From Varibaculum cambriense (lineage in GTDB: Bacteria; Actinomycetota; Actinomycetes; Actinomycetales; Actinomycetaceae): a stretch of 64,000 nt of DNA. Shown one piece after another: positions 53,708 to 62,192 of the stretch; within the stretch, counting starts at the first letter, position 1; the number at the start of each line of letters is the position of its first letter. Under the pieces are notes generated by a model. That model was not told the DNA's origin. It ran no database searches and saw only the letters and a program-made list of their open reading frames with translations. A program made the position numbers and the translations under genes. Where the stretch lies: positions 62,001-126,000 of the forward strand of contig NZ_JAKNHJ010000004.1 in the NCBI RefSeq assembly GCF_022133705.1. The letters are read 5' to 3'.

Positions 53708-55888
53708 TTAAAAATCAGCAGAAAAATCGGGCTGGACATCCTCAGGGGCAGAAGATTTACGACCCGAGGACGACTGTTCTATCCCCCAGCCACCGTGGAC
53801 ACCATTAATCCAGGGAAGATGGTCATTCTCGCCCACAAATGCTCCCCGGGTAATATCTTGAGCTCTCCTTCCAAATACTGGGGAAGACTGGCGGTACTCT
53901 TCCGGAGGAAGCAACGCGGCTCCCCCTCCTTGCTGATCCGCCTGCTTGCGGGTTCGGGAGAAGTTCCACGGCACCATCACCACTAATACCCCCGGCATAG
54001 CCCGCAGCTGGTGGCGGAGGCGCTCTACAGATCGGTTATGTAAATACTTTTGCCAAGGATATTTCACCTGGTAGCTGGGAATATAGATAACTATCAGGTC
54101 ACGGGGGCAGCGGTGACGCAAAGAGCGCACATGTTGCAGCAGCGGCCCGGTAATATCCCGGAAGGGTGAAGCCAGCACCGTCAGTGGAACTTCCACCCCG
54201 CTTTGCCTCCAACTGTCTTTAAGACGGGCAAAATCATCAGCTTCAATCTCTACGTGAACAAGAGACAGCGAGGACGGGTGACAGGCACGAGCATAGGAGA
54301 TGGCTCGCATAGTGGGTTTGTCGAGACTAGAAACCAGCACCAGGCTTTGTACCCGGGAAGGCAAGGAGCGCGCAGTAGCGAAATCAACCACTTCAGTTTC
54401 CCCGCTTAAGCGCTGATAGTAGTTCCCAATCTTCCACAAGAGAACAAAAACGATTGCCATCATGACTAAAGCCACCCAGGCACCGCGGGTAATCCGAGAA
54501 GCAGTCACTACCACCAGCACCATGGCGGTACAAAAGAAACCGAGCGCGTTTACCAGCCAACGGCGGCGCAATATCTTCCGGTTCTTTTCAAAAGTCCGTA
54601 AACGCAGTTTCGAGTTCCAGTATCTGAGCATCCCGAGTTGTGAAACAGTCAAAGAAATAAAAACCCCAATAATGTACATCTGGATTAGCTTGGGGGCTTG
54701 ACCGCCGGTAACCACGATCAGAATTGCGGCTACCAAAGCCGGAACACAAATAACTGGGGAGAGGGAACTTCGATCTGCTCGCCGAAAAATTTGGGGCGGC
54801 AAAAACCCGTCCCGGGATAACACTTGAGTAAGTTGCGAAAACCAGTTAAAGGCGCTGTGAGCAGCAAAGATCAAGATGACAGCGGTAAATATAATCACCA
54901 GCGAAGCCACTATTGGATAGCCAGAAAAAACAGTATTCGCCAGTTGCGCAATCACCGGAGGTACTTCTCTAGCCTCAAGCGGGCCATCCGCGCTGAGCAG
55001 TTGGGAGTCAAAAGCCGGAACTTTTACTCCCGTCACTTTCGCCAGGTGCAGCATAGAAAACATCATTGCCGCGCTTATCACAGCAAAAACCGCCAGGGTT
55101 ATCCGCGCGTTTTTAGGGCGCGGCTTCCTAAAAGCCGGCACCCCATTGCTGATTCCCTCAATTCCGGTCAAGGCTACACAGCCGCCCGAAAACGCCCTTA
55201 AAAACAGGATCAATCCCCCCAGACCGGTAAGCCCCGCTTGGTAGGGAGCAGCCGGTAAGATTTCCATCTGCGCTGTCGGTGCCAGCCCTAAGGTACCCAG
55301 GGCTTCCTTTACGAACCCAAAGATGGCTAGCAGCGCAATAGCTGCCATAAATAGATAGGCGGGGATGGCAAATAGCTTTCCGGACTCGCGCATCCCCGAA
55401 AGATTCAATCCCGTCAAGATGACTATTATTCCCAGTGCCACCCAAACCGGGTGGACGCTAAGGGAGGGAAATAAAGACGAAAGATAACGCCCAGCCACCG
55501 TGGTAGAAACCGCAATCGTCAAAGAATAATCAACGAGCAACGCACTTACCGTAATCAAAGCGGCCGGTTGTCCCAGGTTTTGCCGCGCCACCTCGTAGTC
55601 GCCCCCTCCGCGCGGGTAGGCCAAAACTACTTGACGGTAGGAAATAATCACCACCGCCATAACTGCGAAAACCGCTACCCCCACCCAGAGGGAAATACCA
55701 GAGGCTACGATTCCTCCTACTCCTAGCGTCAACAGAATCTGATCCGGGGCGTAGGAAACCGAAGACAGCGCATTCGAAGCAAAAACTGGGAGGGCGTAGC
55801 GTTTCGATAGCCCTTCCCGCATCAGCTGTGGCTTACGCAGGGCTGGGGTTTGCCAGCGTTCTTTGTCGTCTTTCACACCCCCGATCAT
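53708..55888 (-). CDS. APC-superfamily permease (Rv2690c-like)
   Basis: 726 aa. About 12 membrane segments occupy residues 30-480, with GGGDYEVARQNLGQPAA, LTGIEGISNGVPAFRKPRPKNA and AHSAFNWFSQLTQVLSRDGFLP typical of the APC/KUP-like group; a cytosolic C-terminal domain of about 240 residues follows. Substrate unknown; amino acids or potassium are the options, with ceoBC next door favouring K+. It is divergent from ceoB. Confidence 0.85.
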   Translation of the reverse strand: MIGGVKDDKERWQTPALRKPQLMREGLSKRYALPVFASNALSSVSYAPDQILLTLGVGGIVASGISLWVGVAVFAVMAVVIISYRQVVLAYPRGGGDYEVARQNLGQPAALITVSALLVDYSLTIAVSTTVAGRYLSSLFPSLSVHPVWVALGIIVILTGLNLSGMRESGKLFAIPAYLFMAAIALLAIFGFVKEALGTLGLAPTAQMEILPAAPYQAGLTGLGGLILFLRAFSGGCVALTGIEGISNGVPAFRKPRPKNARITLAVFAVISAAMMFSMLHLAKVTGVKVPAFDSQLLSADGPLEAREVPPVIAQLANTVFSGYPIVASLVIIFTAVILIFAAHSAFNWFSQLTQVLSRDGFLPPQIFRRADRSSLSPVICVPALVAAILIVVTGGQAPKLIQMYIIGVFISLTVSQLGMLRYWNSKLRLRTFEKNRKILRRRWLVNALGFFCTAMVLVVVTASRITRGAWVALVMMAIVFVLLWKIGNYYQRLSGETEVVDFATARSLPSRVQSLVLVSSLDKPTMRAISYARACHPSSLSLVHVEIEADDFARLKDSWRQSGVEVPLTVLASPFRDITGPLLQHVRSLRHRCPRDLIVIYIPSYQVKYPWQKYLHNRSVERLRHQLRAMPGVLVVMVPWNFSRTRKQADQQGGGAALLPPEEYRQSSPVFGRRAQDITRGAFVGENDHLPWINGVHGGWGIEQSSSGRKSSAPEDVQPDFSADF

Positions 55889-55954
55889 CCCACTATTAAG
55901 TCAAAACTAATAGTTTCTGCTGGTTTGAAAGCTGAAAATAGCCCAGAAAAGGTT

Positions 55955-55960
55955 TACGCT
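55955..55960 (+). promoter_or_regulatory. -10 hexamer TACGCT, probable leaderless promoter of ceoB
   Basis: TACGCT (TANNNT) ends exactly 6 nt before ATG 55967. No Shine-Dalgarno sequence is seen. Confidence 0.5.
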
Positions 55961-55966
55961 ACTTCC

Positions 55967-56632
55967 ATGCACTTCGTAGTTTTAGGCTCGGGACGAGTAG
56001 GTGCCAGAGTCGCACAGACCTTGGACGAACAGGGACATTCGGTTGCTATCATCGATTCCAACCCCGACGCTTTCCGTAAGCTTCCCACTGATTTTTCCGG
56101 GCAAAAAGTATCCGGTATTGGCTTCGACCGGGAAGTACTAGAGCGTGCCAATATTGAGGAAGCTTATGCTTTCGCTGCCATCTCTAACGGAGATAACACC
56201 AATATTTTGGCAGCCCGTATCGCACGCGAAACTTTTGGGATTGATCGGGTAGTTGCCCGGATTTACGATATTCGCCGCGCAGAAATCTACCGCAAGCTGG
56301 GCATTAACACGACCTCTCCGGTATCGTGGACCGCTTCGGAAATGCTGCGACTAATGTTGCCGGACGATACCCAGCTGGCGTATTCTGATTCGGTTTATCA
56401 GGTGAAGATGCTCCGCATTTTCCCTTGTGAAGACTGGGTGGGGGTGTCTTTACAGCAGACCCAAAAACTTCTGGATATCAAAGTTGCCTATATTGGCCGC
56501 GATGGTGACCCCTATTTCAACCTTTCTTCCCTGGTAATTCAAGAGGGCGACGAACTGATATGTACCGTCCCTTCGGAGCGGGCAGCCCAGATAGAGCGGG
56601 CTTTCAAACGACCACCAGTGCAGGAGGATTAA
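55967..56632 (+). CDS. ceoB: TrkA-type K+ uptake regulator, CeoB-like
   Basis: 221 aa from ATG 55967 (MHFVVLGSGRVGARV); an upstream in-frame TTG reading is unlikely. RCK fold: VVLGSGRVGARV with Asp in AIIDSNPDAF (NAD-binding), then DNTNILAARIARETFG, and a C-terminal TrkA_C domain. It gates Trk/Ktr-type potassium channels. It is paired with ceoC after 1 bp. Confidence 0.92.
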   Translation: MHFVVLGSGRVGARVAQTLDEQGHSVAIIDSNPDAFRKLPTDFSGQKVSGIGFDREVLERANIEEAYAFAAISNGDNTNILAARIARETFGIDRVVARIYDIRRAEIYRKLGINTTSPVSWTASEMLRLMLPDDTQLAYSDSVYQVKMLRIFPCEDWVGVSLQQTQKLLDIKVAYIGRDGDPYFNLSSLVIQEGDELICTVPSERAAQIERAFKRPPVQED

Positions 56633-56633
56633 T

Positions 56634-57335
56634 ATGCGAATAGTGATTGCCGGAGCCGGCTCGGTAGGACGCTCTATTGCCCGAGAACTGGTAGCTAATG
56701 GTTATGAAGTTACCTTGATCGATAATCATCCATCCCGCATGGAAGTAGCATCGATTCCGCAGGCAGACTGGGTATTAGGGGACGCCTGCTCCCTAGATAC
56801 GCTTTCTAAAGCCGAGATCAGCGAGGCCGACGTAGTAGTTTGTGCTACCGGGAACGACAAAGTGAATCTGGTGGTTTGCCTATTGGCAAAAACCGAGTTC
56901 GGGGTACCTAAGACAGTAGCGCGGGTCAATAATCCCAAAAACGAGTGGCTCTTCGATGATGCTTGGGGAGTAGACGTGGCCGTTTCTACCCCGCGCGTGA
57001 TGACTTCCTTAGTAGAAGAAGTAGTGTCTGTGGGCATTCCGGTACATCTGTTCCGCTTCCACACTTCTGACACCAACATGTATTCGCTAACCGTTCCCGA
57101 AGATTCTGACTTAACCGGGCAGCCCCTGTCCGCCCTCGACCTGCCTCCTTCGGTGGTGTTAGCAGCAGTTTTACGTGATTCGCGTCCGCTTGCTCCCCGC
57201 CCTGATACTTTGCTGCAAGGACTCGATGAACTCTTGATGCTATTTAGTTCCAAAGCCGAAGAGGATTTAGAGCAAATAACTGCCCTGTTTGCACCCCCGC
57301 CTGAAGAGGTAGCTGATCCGGCGCAAGAAGACTAG
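56634..57335 (+). CDS. ceoC: TrkA-type K+ uptake regulator, CeoC-like
   Basis: 233 aa. RCK-N motif MRIVIAGAGSVGRSIARELVANGYEV with acidic residue in LIDNHPSRM, and a C-terminal TrkA_C region. It follows ceoB after 1 bp (ribosome-binding site AGGAGG inside ceoB), the usual pair. The 3' end overlaps the convergent DUF3159 gene by 4 bp. Confidence 0.92.
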   Translation: MRIVIAGAGSVGRSIARELVANGYEVTLIDNHPSRMEVASIPQADWVLGDACSLDTLSKAEISEADVVVCATGNDKVNLVVCLLAKTEFGVPKTVARVNNPKNEWLFDDAWGVDVAVSTPRVMTSLVEEVVSVGIPVHLFRFHTSDTNMYSLTVPEDSDLTGQPLSALDLPPSVVLAAVLRDSRPLAPRPDTLLQGLDELLMLFSSKAEEDLEQITALFAPPPEEVADPAQED

Positions 57336-58078
57336 CGGTCATTGCCACGTAGGCGGGAGGTTTCTGCTCGCAGTAGAGCCCAGTTAAAATAACCTACCAG
57401 GGCAAATGCGGGCAACCCTAAGATGAGTCGCGCTGCCCCCAGGGGAACCAACTGATTTGCGTAGTACAGGGGTAGTTCCACCGCTAATCGCAAGGTGAAA
57501 AGCCCTATCCAGAGCCAAGTGCAAAGTCGGGAAAGCTCATAAAACTTGCGGAATGGCGGACGGAGCCAGCTATCCAATTTGCCGACAGTCCCAGCTACCA
57601 GCCAGCCGATGGCAGGTCGGCGAGCCAGGATAGTGGCCAGCAGGATCACGGAGTAAACCCCGTTTATCCAAAAACCAAAGGCAAAAAAATTCTCCACCTG
57701 ACCGCTACGCCAGGCCCAAAATACACTGATTAGCGTGCCGGCAAGGCCGGCTAGCACCTGGCGCAAACTTTGGTGGCGAAAGATACGGATCGCTCCGAAG
57801 ATAACGGTCACTGTCAGCGCCAAGATAACCGGCAGGCGCAGAGAATTAGTAAAAGGATAGATCGCCACTACCAAAATGGTGGGTAAGGTAGCTTCCAAAG
57901 CCCCCAAAGGCCCGCCGATGGCTTCCCGCATCGAAAACTGCTGCGATCCTAACTGGGATCCCAAACCACCTAACTGTCCTGAAAGTGAGGATTGTCCCCG
58001 CGGGTCAGCATCCGGTGACAAATGGGGTGATTCTGGCTGGTCTCCACGGGCATTATTGGACTCTAAACTACTGTTCAT
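57332..58078 (-). CDS. DUF3159 membrane protein
   Basis: 248 aa from ATG 58078; the start overlaps the OB-fold gene by 11 bp. After a Ser/Pro/Gly-rich N-terminus, five to seven membrane segments run from residue 65, with REAIGGPLGALEATLPTILVV and GFWINGVYSVILLATILARRPAIGWLV as typical DUF3159 segments. Rv2693c family; function unknown. Confidence 0.88.
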   Translation of the reverse strand: MNSSLESNNARGDQPESPHLSPDADPRGQSSLSGQLGGLGSQLGSQQFSMREAIGGPLGALEATLPTILVVAIYPFTNSLRLPVILALTVTVIFGAIRIFRHQSLRQVLAGLAGTLISVFWAWRSGQVENFFAFGFWINGVYSVILLATILARRPAIGWLVAGTVGKLDSWLRPPFRKFYELSRLCTWLWIGLFTLRLAVELPLYYANQLVPLGAARLILGLPAFALVGYFNWALLRAETSRLRGNDR

Positions 58079-58403
58079 TAGCGCGAACCGGCTCAATCTG
58101 AAAAGTAGGGTTGATAACACAAAGTCCGCTGGAGCGAGCAATAACCATCCCTTGCACCGCTAAACGAATCCCAGCTTTAATCCCGGGAACACTTTTCCGC
58201 CCTAGCCACACCACATCTATTGACCCGGTACCGTCAAAAAGGGTTGCGGTAAAGGAACCAGCTCCGGTGGGAGCAGGAAAAGTAACCGAACGCAATACCC
58301 CAAACAGTGAGGCTTTTTGTCGCTCAGCGACCTCACAAACTTGGGCGGCTACCCGAGGTTGCGAACCTTCCGGAACTGCAGGTTTCGTTTCTTCGGAAAC
58401 CAC
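58068..58403 (-). CDS. OB-fold nucleic-acid-binding protein (Rv2694c-like)
   Basis: 111 aa. An OB-fold run SVTFPAPTGAGSFTATLFDGTGSIDVVWLGRKSVPG is visible. The GTG start shares one base with the DUF3710 stop. Proteins of this family are probably nucleic-acid binding; no specific role is known. Confidence 0.85.
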   Translation of the reverse strand: MVSEETKPAVPEGSQPRVAAQVCEVAERQKASLFGVLRSVTFPAPTGAGSFTATLFDGTGSIDVVWLGRKSVPGIKAGIRLAVQGMVIARSSGLCVINPTFQIEPVRANEQ

Positions 58404-59134
58404 TACTCGCCCCCGCCCAACTGCTCAAGTAGTTCTTCAGGTAGTTCGATCGGTAATGCTTCTCCCGGTACGTGGGCTTCTTTCCCGCGAACTACCTCCA
58501 TGCCGCCTAGGACTTCCAATAGGCCTTCACGAGCGGATTCTTCCTCGGCAGCTTGTCCCCTGACGATGACTCGTAGCAGCCAGCGATCGCCTTCAATCCC
58601 CCACAAGAGCAGGGGCATTGCTCCCTCAACCGCTGATTTACCTTCCGGGATGGGGCGCGCCAGCACCGCTTCCCCGAAAGGACCGGGGAGCGGAAAAACC
58701 TGGTATTCCTCCGCTTTGAGCTGGTCAGCTAACTCTTGGCGAACCTCATCCCACAGCCCCCCGGAACGTTGCATCGCGAAGGCGGCAAGCTGCATCTGAG
58801 CGGTTCCCGACACTATCTCTAGAGCCAAGATATTGCCATTTGCATCTTGAACGGGAAGAACTTGTAATCCCGCGATCATGGGGATCCGTAAGACCCCCAT
58901 ATCTAGAAACTCGCTGCCCTCCGGCGACTCGCCCTCATTGTAAGGGCCTTGCCGCTTAGAGGTTTGCGCGTTAGGTGAAACTTCCTCATCAATTGGCGCC
59001 AAGGCCGATTGCCCTGCAGAAGACTCTGCTGTGTTAGCGGACTCCTCCGGCTTTTCGGAGGCCGGGATGTCTGCCGCTAGTGGCGAAGATTCGTCTTGAT
59101 CGAAACGTTTACGTCGAGAAGAAAAAAATCTCAT
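58403..59134 (-). CDS. DUF3710 protein (Rv2696c-like)
   Basis: 243 aa. Acidic, Ser/Glu-rich N-terminus (1-80), then the DUF3710 core with LRIPMIAGLQVLPVQDANGNILALEIVSG and ARPIPEGKSAVEGAMPLLLWGIEGDRWLLRVIVRGQA. The ATG 59134 start lies 6 nt after TAAACT, so the transcript may be leaderless. Function unknown. Confidence 0.88.
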   Translation of the reverse strand: MRFFSSRRKRFDQDESSPLAADIPASEKPEESANTAESSAGQSALAPIDEEVSPNAQTSKRQGPYNEGESPEGSEFLDMGVLRIPMIAGLQVLPVQDANGNILALEIVSGTAQMQLAAFAMQRSGGLWDEVRQELADQLKAEEYQVFPLPGPFGEAVLARPIPEGKSAVEGAMPLLLWGIEGDRWLLRVIVRGQAAEEESAREGLLEVLGGMEVVRGKEAHVPGEALPIELPEELLEQLGGGE

Positions 59135-59140
59135 AACGCC

Positions 59141-59146
59141 AGTTTA
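59141..59146 (-). promoter_or_regulatory. -10 hexamer TAAACT, probable leaderless promoter of the DUF3710 gene
   Basis: TAAACT (TANNNT) overlaps the DUF4193 stop codon and ends exactly 6 nt before ATG 59134. Confidence 0.5.
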
Positions 59147-59446
59147 TTCAGCGCAGTCAAGGCAAACCGGTTGGCCGTCAACTGCCCCCGCCAGGCGGGA
59201 ACGGTGCTGAACTAGGAAGCATACCGAGCACGTAAACTCGTCATCTTGCGCCGGAATTACCTGCACAGAGAGTTCTTCGCCAGATAGATCAGCGCCAGGC
59301 AGCTCAAAATCTTCTGCAGCTGCGTTTTCATCCTCATCGACTTCAGAGGAACCGCTGGCCTCTGCGCGGCGAGCCTTCAGTTCTTCTAAGGAGTCCTGCT
59401 CGACTTCCTCTTCATTTTTACGGGGGGCGTCATAATCTGTTGCCAC
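59144..59446 (-). CDS. DUF4193 protein (Rv2699c-like)
   Basis: 100 aa. MATDYDAPRKNEEEVEQDSLEELKARR at the start, an acidic middle, and a Cys-pair zinc-ribbon-like tail (FTCSVCFLVQHRSRL, QPVCLDCAE). This small acidic family is universal in actinomycetes; the function is unknown. GTG start with AAGGGA upstream. It opens the operon-like set with DUF3710, OB-fold and DUF3159 genes. Confidence 0.9.
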   Translation of the reverse strand: MATDYDAPRKNEEEVEQDSLEELKARRAEASGSSEVDEDENAAAEDFELPGADLSGEELSVQVIPAQDDEFTCSVCFLVQHRSRLAGAVDGQPVCLDCAE

Positions 59447-59614
59447 GGTTCGTCCCTTCTAAAGATGGTGCTTAGGTCTACAGTTAAGTAAACAATAGAC
59501 GCGGGGATATTAACACTTCAAGCCCTAAAATGCTAGATACGACAGACACACCGCGCCGAATAGGCAAAAAACGCCCCTGAACGTGGCAATCTCGAAGCAA
59601 GGGAACGGAGGAAT

Positions 59615-60916
59615 ATGAAAGACCTAGAGCTGTTGGGATTGCACCCAGATGGTAATCAGCTGATTCTCAACGATGAGGAAGGCACCCGCTACGCCTTGGC
59701 CATCACCCAGGAGCTACGCGACACGCTGCGCCCGGAGCGTCCCAACTTGGAGGCGGTGCCCCAAAGCCCGAAGAAAACAGTTCCTCCGCGTAAAATCCAA
59801 TCCCTGGTTCGCGCCGGCAGTACCGCTAACGAGATCGCAGACAAGTTTGAGCTTCCCCTGGCGAAAGTACAACGTTACGCTACCCCGATTTTGGCCGAGC
59901 GTCGCCACATTGCGAATCAGGCGCAATCTTGTCAGATAGGAGGGGAATCAGATTCTCCGCGGTTAGGAGAGCTAGTCGTAGATCGTCTCGCAGCGCGCGG
60001 GGTGGCGGCAGCTTCGCTGCGTTGGGATGCGGTTCGCGGCGGAAAAGGTCCTTGGGAAATCATTTTGACTTTTACCCAAGATGCCCGTGATTTGACTGCC
60101 CGTTGGCATATGGAACCTGGTTCTTCCACAGTGAGCGCCCTTGACCAAGAAGCAACCTGGTTAACCGAGGCTCCCCAACCGGCTTCAAAAGTATCGAGTT
60201 TTGAAGAGTTTTTCCCCGTAACTTCCCCGGAGACTACAACCCCACAAAAACCGGATACCGGTACTGAGGCACTCTTAGAAGCACTGGCAGCCGCGCGCGG
60301 AAAACGCGATATTTCCCCGGATCTACAACTCCCCGAAGAAACCGAGCTAGAGGAGATTTCCGATTTAGAGGGCGAACCTGGTGATACTCAGGCCAGCACC
60401 CCGGCGGAGATAGTTTCCCTTTCCGGCAAGCGTCAGGGATCACCTACTGCGGAAGAAAACCCCGCTGTGTCCGCTTCCGCGCAGTCGCAAAGCGATTTCA
60501 GCCCCGTAGAAGACGAACAACTGAGGGAAAAATCAACGATCCCCCAGGCGGAGCCCGCCGCGCAACTTCCGCAAGAAAAACGCCCCTTAGATCAGGTGTG
60601 GGATAGTAGCGAACCTACTTTTGTAGGCAATCTTTCCGAAGCGGAGGCTCTTAACCTGGATTTAACCAGACGCGCCCCCGCAAGCTCGGCAAGGAACGAA
60701 GCTGGGGAGCCTTCTCGCCCCGCCCCTCCTCCCCCCAGCGCTGACCCCGGACAGGAAGCTCTCGTCCTGCCGGGAATGGAAAACGTTGAAGAAAACGATA
60801 AAACCATCCTGGCTTCCGGGGAAAAAACCCCAAAAACCAAAGGTAAACATCGACGTTCCCACCGTAAATCTATCCCCAGCTGGGACGATATTGTCTTTGG
60901 TACTAAGCCGCGGTAA
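59615..60916 (+). CDS. sepH: Septation protein SepH (DUF3071)
   Basis: 433 aa. The N-terminal DUF3071 region (about 1-170) has MKDLELLGLHPDGNQLILNDEEGTRYAL and the HTH-like NEIADKFELPLAKVQRYATPI. The remainder is acidic, Pro/Glu-rich and disordered, ending with a basic KGKHRRSHRKSIPSWDDIVFG motif. SepH binds FtsZ and promotes Z-ring assembly in Streptomyces and Mycobacterium. Ribosome-binding site GGAGG. Divergent from DUF4193. Confidence 0.92.
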   Translation: MKDLELLGLHPDGNQLILNDEEGTRYALAITQELRDTLRPERPNLEAVPQSPKKTVPPRKIQSLVRAGSTANEIADKFELPLAKVQRYATPILAERRHIANQAQSCQIGGESDSPRLGELVVDRLAARGVAAASLRWDAVRGGKGPWEIILTFTQDARDLTARWHMEPGSSTVSALDQEATWLTEAPQPASKVSSFEEFFPVTSPETTTPQKPDTGTEALLEALAAARGKRDISPDLQLPEETELEEISDLEGEPGDTQASTPAEIVSLSGKRQGSPTAEENPAVSASAQSQSDFSPVEDEQLREKSTIPQAEPAAQLPQEKRPLDQVWDSSEPTFVGNLSEAEALNLDLTRRAPASSARNEAGEPSRPAPPPPSADPGQEALVLPGMENVEENDKTILASGEKTPKTKGKHRRSHRKSIPSWDDIVFGTKPR

Positions 60917-60955
60917 GTACTCGAATACGTCCTACTAGGCTGCAGGTCTTACTGT

Positions 60956-62125
60956 TTAAACCAGAATTAGGGGGATTTCCATTTCCGCCGGGGTAAGCGA
61001 GCCATGGACTCCTACCATTTGCAAAACTCCCCGGCTATGAAAACGAGAATCTACAAACTGATAGTTTTCCTTCGCAAAAATGGTGAAGTCCCCGATACGA
61101 TCCGGTTCGCTAATATCGCCGTAAATCTGGCGGTAGTCAGCTACTATCTGACCGCGTCCGGCAAGTAGTTTTTGCCACTGTACCAGCACCAACGCATCAG
61201 GAGCCTTCCGGGTGCGATTACCGGCAGGGTCCTGACCTAGATATTTTTCTTTAAGGTGAACGTGGAGGGCGCGCGGCTCCCCGGAGATCGCTGCCACCTG
61301 GGAGGCTAGCTCTGACTCGGCTAAATCAACCGTGGAAGCGTCAGTAACATTAACCATGCCGTGATCTGCGGTTATCGCCAACAGTACGTCAGGGGGTAAC
61401 TGCGCACGCAGTTCCGACAATGCCCGGTCAATTGCCTCCAATTCTTGTAACCAGCGGGGATGAGACCACCCCAGATTATGCCCCCAATGATCAAGTTGTG
61501 ACCAGTAAAGATATACATAATCCGTCCCCTGTTTAAAAGCTGCAGCAGCCTGGGCGCAACGCTCAGAAAGCTTCGTGGACACCTTTAAGTTCGCGTCGCG
61601 CAAAGTGATGTCACTAAGCTTAGAACCCACAAAGTCAGGCGGGACGAGCGCCAGGGACTCTAGACCGCTATTTCGGGCATAAGTAAAATGAGTCGGCTGG
61701 TCACACCAGGATTGAGCCGGTCGCCCGTAGCCTTCAAAAGTAATTAAATTCAACACCCGTCTAGCAACCGGATCCCAACACTGATACCCCAGCATCCCGG
61801 TTTGGGCAGGCGAAAGACCGGTATGGAGGCTGGTGAGAGCAGCTACCGTAGTGGACGGGACGCAGGTTCGCAACGCTTGCCCCAGGGTGTCTGAGGCCTG
61901 CGTGAGATACGGGCGCATAAAGGGTAGATGTCCGCGCCGCGACAAGAGCAGCTGCTGTCCCATGCCATCAATGACTACGAGGCATAACCGGCGTTTATTT
62001 TCCCCGATTAGTGGCCGCAACTCCGCCGAAAACTTGGTTTCTTCCCGCCAGTTAAGCGCCCCGAACAGCGTGGGTAAAATATCCCATATTCGCATTCCAG
62101 TAGTGGTTTTCTCACGGTGACCCAT
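60956..62125 (-). CDS. Alkaline-phosphatase-superfamily protein (nucleotide pyrophosphatase/phosphodiesterase type)
   Basis: 389 aa. LVVIDGMGQQLLLSRRG gives the first metal Asp, VPSTTVAALTSLHTGLSPAQTGMLGYQ the catalytic Thr, YWSQLDHWGHNLGW and TADHGMVNV the other metal ligands. The family cleaves phosphodiesters. No signal peptide is obvious. It is divergent from the topoisomerase gene with only 67 bp between them. Confidence 0.9.
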   Translation of the reverse strand: MGHREKTTTGMRIWDILPTLFGALNWREETKFSAELRPLIGENKRRLCLVVIDGMGQQLLLSRRGHLPFMRPYLTQASDTLGQALRTCVPSTTVAALTSLHTGLSPAQTGMLGYQCWDPVARRVLNLITFEGYGRPAQSWCDQPTHFTYARNSGLESLALVPPDFVGSKLSDITLRDANLKVSTKLSERCAQAAAAFKQGTDYVYLYWSQLDHWGHNLGWSHPRWLQELEAIDRALSELRAQLPPDVLLAITADHGMVNVTDASTVDLAESELASQVAAISGEPRALHVHLKEKYLGQDPAGNRTRKAPDALVLVQWQKLLAGRGQIVADYRQIYGDISEPDRIGDFTIFAKENYQFVDSRFHSRGVLQMVGVHGSLTPAEMEIPLILV

Positions 62126-62192
62126 ACCTCTTATCTTCTCATATCCGCGAGCCGAATCTGACTAGTGCCTCGTTTTTTGCTTTGATATTAGG

